Below are positions 54,301-63,300 of a stretch of 64,000 nt of DNA, in pieces. The notes beneath the pieces were generated by a model. The model was not told where the DNA came from. It worked only from the letters and a program-made list of their open reading frames with translations, and did not search any database. Numbering within the stretch: the stretch's first letter is position 1; each line of letters opens with the position of its first letter. Source of the stretch: RFSX01 sp965230215. Lineage in GTDB: Bacteria > Bacteroidota > Bacteroidia > Chitinophagales > Saprospiraceae. The stretch lies in NCBI GenBank assembly GCA_965230215.1, contig CBDDKN010000001.1, positions 2,108,001 to 2,172,000 of the forward strand, in the 5' to 3' direction. The translations under genes were made by a program, and so were the position numbers.

Positions 54301-57300
54301 ATTGTCATCTACTGTTACTAACTGAGTACAAGAACTTGTATTGCCACTTGCATCTTCTACAGTATATCTCACTGTTGTAACTCCCTCATTGAATAACGCT
54401 GGAGCGTCATCACTAATACTTGCTATACTACAATTATCACTTGTCGTTGGTGCTCCTAAGACAACACCACTTGCAGTACATAAGCCTGCATCCGTACTAA
54501 CTACAACATCAGATGGGCATGTGATCACTGGATCTTCATTATCATTTACTGTTACTAACTGAATACATGAACTTGTATTGCCACTTCCATCTTCAACTGT
54601 ATAAGTCACTGTCGTGATACCCTCATTGAATACCACTGGTGCATCATCACTAATAGTCGCTACACTACAATTGTCACTTGTCGTTGGTGTACCTAATGCA
54701 ACTCCACTTGCTGTACACAAGCCAGCATCTGTATCAACTACCACATCAACTGGACATGTGATTACTGGATCTTCATTATCCTCTACTGCTACTAACTGTG
54801 TACAAGAACTTGTATTACCACTTGCATCCTCAACTGTATATGTTACAGTTGTATTTCCTTCATTGTATGTAGTTGGCGCATCATCATTGATATTATCAAC
54901 ACTACAATTATCACTTGTCGTTGGAGTACCTAGTGCAACACCGCTTGCAGTACATAAGCCAGTATCTGTATCAACTACAAGATCAGATGGACATGTGATC
55001 ACTGGATCTTCATTATCATTTACTGTTACTAACTGAGTACAAGAACTTGTATTGCCACTTGCATCTTCGACGGTATATGTTACTGTTGTATTTCCTTCAT
55101 TGAATACTAATGGTGCATCATCACTGATACTTGCAACACTACAATTATCACTTGGCGTTGGTGTACCCAATGCAACGCTGCTTGCTGTACACAATCCAGC
55201 ATCTGTATTCACTACTACATCACCTGGACATGTGATCACTGGATCTTCATTATCCTCAACTGTTACTAACTGTGTACAAGAACTTGTATTACCACTTGCA
55301 TCCTCAACTGTATATGTTACAGTTGTATTTCCTTCATTGTATGTAGTTGGCGCATCATCACTGATATTATCAACACTACAATTATCACTTGTCGTTGGAG
55401 TACCTAGTGCAACACCGCTTGCAGTACATAAGCCAGTATCTGTATCAACTACAAGATCAGATGGACATGTGATCACTGGATCTTCATTATCCTCTACTAT
55501 TACTATCTGAGTACATGTGCTTGTATTACCACTTGCATCCTCTACTGTATATGTTACAGTTGTGTTTCCTAAACTAAAGATGGCTGGTGCGTCATCACTG
55601 ATATTATCAACACTACAATTATCACTTGTCACTGGCGTACCCAATGCAACTCCACTAGCAGTACATAAGCCAGTATCTGTATCAACTACAAGATCAGATG
55701 GACATGTGATCACTGGATCTTCATTATCATTTACTGTTACTAACTGAGTACAAGAACTTGTATTGCCACTTGCATCTTCGACGGTATATGTTACTGTTGT
55801 ATTTCCTTCATTGAATACTAATGGTGCATCATCACTGATACTTGCAACACTACAATTATCACTTGGCGTTGGTGTACCCAATGCAACGCTGCTTGCTGTA
55901 CACAATCCAGCATCTGTATTCACTACTACATCACCTGGACATGTGATCACTGGATCTTCATTATCCTCAACTGTTACTAACTGTGTACAAGAACTTGTAT
56001 TACCACTTGCATCCTCAACTGTATATGTTACAGTTGTATTTCCTTCATTGTATGTAGTTGGCGCATCATCACTGATATTATCAACACTACAATTATCACT
56101 TGTCGTTGGAGTACCTAGTGCAACACCGCTTGCAGTACATAAGCCAGTATCTGTATCAACTACAAGATCAGATGGACATGTGATCACTGGATCTTCATTA
56201 TCCTCTACTATTACTATCTGAGTACATGTGCTTGTATTACCACTTGCATCCTCTACTGTATATGTTACAGTTGTGTTTCCTAAACTAAAGATGGCTGGTG
56301 CGTCATCACTGATATTATCAACACTACAATTATCACTTGTCACTGGCGTACCCAATGCAACTCCACTAGCAGTACATAAGCCAGTATCTGTATCAACTAC
56401 CACATCAACTGGACATGTGATTACTGGATCTTCATTATCCTCTACTGTTACTAACTGAGCACATGTGCTTGTATTGCCACTTGCATCCTCTGCTGTGTAA
56501 GTCACAGTTGTGTTTCCTTCATTGAATACTAATGGTGCATCATCACTAATACTTGATATACTACAATTATCACTTGTCGTTGGCGTACCCAATGCAACTC
56601 CACTTGCTGTACATAAGCCTGGATCTGTATCAACTACTACATCAGCAGGACATGTGATCACTGGATCTTCAGTATCCTCAACTGTTACCAACTGAGTACA
56701 AGAACTTGTATTGCCACTTGCATCCTCTACCGTGTAGGTCACTGTTGTATTTCCTAAACTAAAGATTGATGGTGCATCATCACTAATAGTCACTACACTA
56801 CAGTTATCACTTGTTGTTGGCGTACCCAATGCAACTCCACTTGCTGTACACAAGCCTGAAACTGTATCAACTACTACATCAGCAGGACATGTGATCACTG
56901 GATCTTCGTTATCCTCTACTGTCACTATCTGAGTACAAGAACTTGTATTGCCGCTAGAATCTTCAACCGTGTAGGTCACAGTTGTTATTCCTTCATTGAA
57001 TACTAATGGTGCATCATCACTAATACTTGATATACTACAATTGTCACTTGTCGTTGGTGTACCCAATGCAACTCCACTTGCAGTACATAAGCCAGTATCT
57101 GTATCAACTACTATATCAGAAGGACATGTGATCATTGGATCTTCAGTATCCTCAACTGTCACTAGCTGAGTACAAGAACTTGTATTACCACTTGCATCTT
57201 CGACCGTATATGTTACTGTTGTATTTCCCTCATTGAAAACCGCTGGTGCATCATCACCAATATTTACTATGCTACAATTATCACTTGTCGTTGGTGTACC

Positions 57301-60300
57301 CAATGCAACTCCACTTGCTGTACACAATCCCGAATCTGTATCAACTACTATATCAGAAGGACATGTGATCATTGGATCTTCGTTATCCTCAATAGTTACT
57401 AACTGAGTACAAGAACTTGTATTACCACTTGCATCTTCGACAGTATAAGTAACTGTTGTATTGCCTTCATTGAATACAACTGGTGCATCATCATTGATAC
57501 TTGCTACACTACAATTATCACTTGTTGTTGGCGTACCCAATGCAACTCCACTAGCAGTACATAAGCCAGTATCTGTATCAACTACTACATCAACTGGACA
57601 TGTGATCATTGGATCTTCAGTATCCTCTACTGTTACTAACTGAGTACATGTGCTTGTATTGCCACTTGCATCTTCAACAGTATATGTCACTGTCGTATTT
57701 CCTTCATTGAATGTAGTTGGTGCATCATCATTGATACTTGCAACACTACAATTATCACTTGTAGTTGGTGTTCCCAATGCAACTCCACTTGCAGTACATA
57801 AGCCTGTATCTGTATCAACTACCACATCAATTGAACATGTGATCACTGGACCTTCATTATCCTCAACTGTTACAAGCTGAGCACATGTGCTTGTATTTCC
57901 TGATGCATCCTCTACCGTATAGGTCACAATTGTATTTCCTAAACTATAGATGGGTGGTGCATCATCACTGATATTTGCAACATTACAATTATCACTTGTT
58001 GTCGGTGTTCCTAATGCAACGCCGCTTGCTGTACACAAGCCTGCATCCGTTCCAACTACCACATCAGATGGGCATGTGATCACTGGATCTTCATTATCCT
58101 CAACTGTCACTAGCTGAGTACAAGAACTTGTATTACCACTTGCATCTTCTACTATGTAAGTAACTGTTGTATTGCCTTCATTGAAGATTGCAGGAGCATC
58201 ATCATTGATACTTGCAACACTACAATTATCACTTGTCGTTGGCGTACCCAATGTAACTCCACTTGCTGTACATAAGCCAGCATCCGTACTAACAACCACA
58301 CCACCTGGACATGTGATAACTGGATCTTCATTATCCTCAACTGTTACTATCTGAGTACAAGAACTTGTATTACCACTAGCATCCTCTACTGTGTAAGTCA
58401 CAGTTGTGTTTCCTTCATTGAATACTGCTGGTGCATCATCACTGATATTAACAACACTACAATTATCACTTATTGTTGGTGCTCCTAAGACAACTCCACT
58501 TGCAGTACACAAGCCTGCATCCGTTTCAACTACTACATCAGTTGGACATGTAATAATTGGATCTTCGTTATCCTCTACTGTTACTAACTGAGTACATGTG
58601 CTTGTATTGCCACTAGCATCCTCTACTGTGTAAGTCACAGTTGTGTTTCCTTCATTGAATAACACTGGTGCATCATCACTGATATTAACAACACTACAAT
58701 TATCACTTGTCGTTGGCGTACCTAATGCTACAGCACTTGCTGTACACAATCCTGAATCTGTATCAACTACTACATCACCTGGACATGTGATCAATGGATC
58801 TTCGTTATCCTCAACTGTTACTAACTGAGTACAAGTACTTGTATTTCCACTTGCATCTTCTACTGTATAAGTCACTATCGTGCTACCTTCATTGAATATC
58901 GCTGGAGCGTCATCACTAATATTTGCCACACTACAATTATCACTTGTCACTGGCGTACCCAAGGCAACGCCACTTGCAGTACATAAGCCAGTATCTGTAT
59001 CAACTACAACGTCAGATGGACATGTGATCACTGGATCTTCATTATCATTTACTGTTACTAACTGAGTACACGTGCTTGTATTACCACTTGCATCTTCAAC
59101 TATGTATGTCACTGTCGTATTTCCTTCATTGAATACCACAGGCGCATCATTACTTACTGTCGCTACACTGCAATTATCACTTGTCGTTGGTGTACCCAAT
59201 GCAACTCCACTTGCAGTACATAAGCCAGTATCTGTATCAACTACTATATCAGAAGGACATGTGATCATTGGATCTTCAGTATCCTCAACTGTCACTAGCT
59301 GAGTACAAGAACTTGTATTACCACTTGCATCTTCGACCGTATATGTTACTGTTGTATTTCCCTCATTGAAAACCGCTGGTGCATCATCACCAATATTTAC
59401 TATGCTACAATTATCACTTGTCGTTGGTGTACCCAATGCAACTCCACTTGCTGTACACAATCCCGAATCTGTATCAACTACTATATCAGAAGGACATGTG
59501 ATCATTGGATCTTCGTTATCCTCAATAGTTACTAACTGAGTACAAGAACTTGTATTACCACTTGCATCTTCGACAGTATAAGTAACTGTTGTATTGCCTT
59601 CATTGAATACAACTGGTGCATCATCATTGATACTTGCTACACTACAATTATCACTTGTTGTTGGCGTACCCAATGCAACGCCGCTTGCAGTACACAATCC
59701 ACCATCTGTATTCACTACTACATCACCTGGACATGTGATCACTGGATCTTCATTATCCTCAACTGTTACTAACTGAGTACAAGTACTTGTATTTCCACTT
59801 GCATCTTCTACTGTATAAGTCACTATCGTGCTACCTTCATTGAATATCGCTGGAGCGTCATCACTAATATTTGCCACACTACAATTATCACTTGTCACTG
59901 GCGTACCCAAGGCAACGCCACTTGCAGTACATAAGCCAGTATCTGTATCAACTACAACGTCAGATGGACATGTGATCACTGGATCTTCATTATCCTCAAC
60001 TGTTACTAACTGAGTACACGTGCTTGTATTACCACTTGCATCTTCAACTATGTATGTCACTGTCGTATTTCCTTCATTGAATACCACAGGCGCATCATTA
60101 CTTACTGTCGCTACACTGCAATTATCACTTGTCGTTGGTGTACCCAATGCAACTCCACTTGCAGTACATAAACCAGTATCTGTATCAACTACTACATCAC
60201 CTGGACATGTAATCACTGGATCTTCGTTATCCTCAACTGTCACTAGTTGAGTACATGTGCTAGTATTTCCCGATGCATCTTCTAACGTATAGGTCACTGT

Positions 60301-63300
60301 TGTATTTCCTAAACTAAAGATGACTGGAGCGTCATCACTAATATTAACAACACTACAATTATCACTTGTCGTCGGTGTTCCCAATGCAACACCACTTGCG
60401 GTACATAGACCAGCATCTGTATTGACTAACACATCACCTGGACACGTGATCACCGGATCTTCGTTATCCTCAATAGTTACTAACTGAGTACAAGAACTTG
60501 TATTACCACTTGCATCTTCGACAGTATAAGTAACTGTTGTATTGCCTTCATTGAATACAACTGGTGCATCATCATTGATACTTGCTACACTACAATTATC
60601 ACTTGTTGTTGGCGTACCCAATGCAACGCCGCTTGCTGTACATAAGCCCGAATCAGTATTGACAACCACATCTGACGGACATGTGATCACTGGATCTTCA
60701 TTATCCTCAACTGTCACTAACTGAGTACAAGAACTTGTATTGCCACTTGCATCTTCTGCTGTGTATGTCACTGTCGTGCTACCCTCATTGAATACTGCAG
60801 GAGCATCATCACTGATACTTGCTATACTACAATTATCACTTGGCGTAGGGGCACCCAGTGCAACACCGCTTGCTGTACACAATCCTGAATCTGTATCAAC
60901 AACCACATCACCTGGACATGTGATTACCGGATCTTCATTATCCTCTACTGTCACTAACTGAGTACAAGAACTTGTATTACCACTTGCATCTTCTACTATG
61001 TATGTCACTGTCGTATTTCCTAAACTAAAGATGGCTGGTGCATCATCACTGATACTTGCTACACTACAATTATCACTTGTCGTTGGCGTACCCAATGCAA
61101 TACCGCTTGCTGTACATAAGCCAGTATCTGTATCAACTACTACATCACCTGGACATGTGATCACTGGATCTATGCCATCTTCTACAGTCACTACTTGAGT
61201 ACAAGAACTTATATTACCACTTGCATCTTCAACTGTATATGTCACAATCGTATTTCCTAAACTAAAATTGGTCGAAGCGTCATCACTAACATTAGCAATA
61301 CTACAATTATCACTTGTCGTTGGTGTTCCCAATGCAACGCCGCTTGCTGTACACAATCCTGTATCTGTATCAACTACTACATTAACTGGACATGTGATCA
61401 CTGGATCTTCATTATCCTCAACAGTTACTAACTGTGTACAAGAACTTGTATTTCCACTTGCATCCTCTACTGTATATGTCACTGTCGTATTTCCTTCATT
61501 GAATGTAGTTGGTGCATCATCATTGATATTATCAACACTACAATTATCACTTGTCGTCGGTGTTCCTAATGCAACGCTGCTTGCTGTACACAAGCCAGCA
61601 TCCGTACTAACTACTACATCTGTTGGACATGTAATAACTGGATCTTCATTATCCTCAACAGTTACTAACTGTGTACAAGAACTTGTATTGCCACTTGCAT
61701 CTTCTACAGTATATCTCACTGTTGTAACTCCCTCATTGAATAACGCTGGAGCGTCATCACTAATACTTGCTATACTACAATTATCACTTGTCGTTGGTGC
61801 TCCTAAGACAACACCACTTGCAGTACATAAGCCTGCATCCGTACTAACTACAACATCAGATGGGCATGTGATCACTGGATCTTCATTATCATTTACTGTT
61901 ACTAACTGAATACATGAACTTGTATTGCCACTTCCATCTTCAACTGTATAAGTCACTGTCGTGATACCCTCATTGAATACCACTGGTGCATCATCACTAA
62001 TAGTCGCTACACTACAATTGTCACTTGTCGTTGGTGTACCTAATGCAACTCCACTTGCTGTACACAAGCCAGCATCTGTATCAACTACCACATCAACTGG
62101 ACATGTGATTACTGGATCTTCATTATCCTCTACTGCTACTAACTGTGTACAAGAACTTGTATTACCACTTGCATCCTCAACTGTATATGTTACAGTTGTA
62201 TTTCCTTCATTGTATGTAGTTGGCGCATCATCATTGATATTATCAACACTACAATTATCACTTGTCGTTGGAGTACCTAGTGCAACACCGCTTGCAGTAC
62301 ATAAGCCAGTATCTGTATCAACTACAAGATCAGATGGACATGTGATCACTGGATCTTCATTATCATTTACTGTTACTAACTGAGTACAAGAACTTGTATT
62401 GCCACTTGCATCTTCGACGGTATATGTTACTGTTGTATTTCCTTCATTGAATACTAATGGTGCATCATCACTGATACTTGCAACACTACAATTATCACTT
62501 GGCGTTGGTGTACCCAATGCAACGCCACTTGCTGTACACAATCCAGCATCTGTATTCACTACTACATCACCTGGACATGTGATCACTGGATCTTCATTAT
62601 CCTCAACTGTTACTAACTGTGTACAAGAACTTGTATTACCACTTGCATCCTCAACTGTATATGTTACAGTTGTATTTCCTTCATTGTATGTAGTTGGCGC
62701 ATCATCACTGATATTATCAACACTACAATTATCACTTGTCGTTGGAGTACCTAGTGCAACACCGCTTGCAGTACATAAGCCAGTATCTGTATCAACTACA
62801 AAATCAGATGGACATGTGATCACTGGATCTTCATTATCCTCTACTATTACTATCTGAGTACATGTGCTTGTATTACCACTTGCATCCTCTACTGTATATG
62901 TTACAGTTGTGTTTCCTAAACTAAAGATGGCTGGTGCGTCATCACTGATATTATCAACACTACAATTATCACTTGTCACTGGCGTACCCAATGCAACTCC
63001 ACTAGCAGTACATAAGCCAGTATCTGTATCAACTACTACATCAGAAGGACATGTAATAATTGGATCTTCGTTATCCTCTACTGTTACTAACTGAGCACAT
63101 GTGCTTGTATTGCCACTTGCATCCTCTGCTGTGTAAGTCACAGTTGTGTTTCCTTCATTGAATACTAATGGTGCATCATCACTAATACTTGATATACTAC
63201 AATTATCACTTGTCGTTGGCGTACCCAATGCAACTCCACTTGCTGTACATAAGCCTGGATCTGTATCAACTACTACATCAGCAGGACATGTGATCACTGG

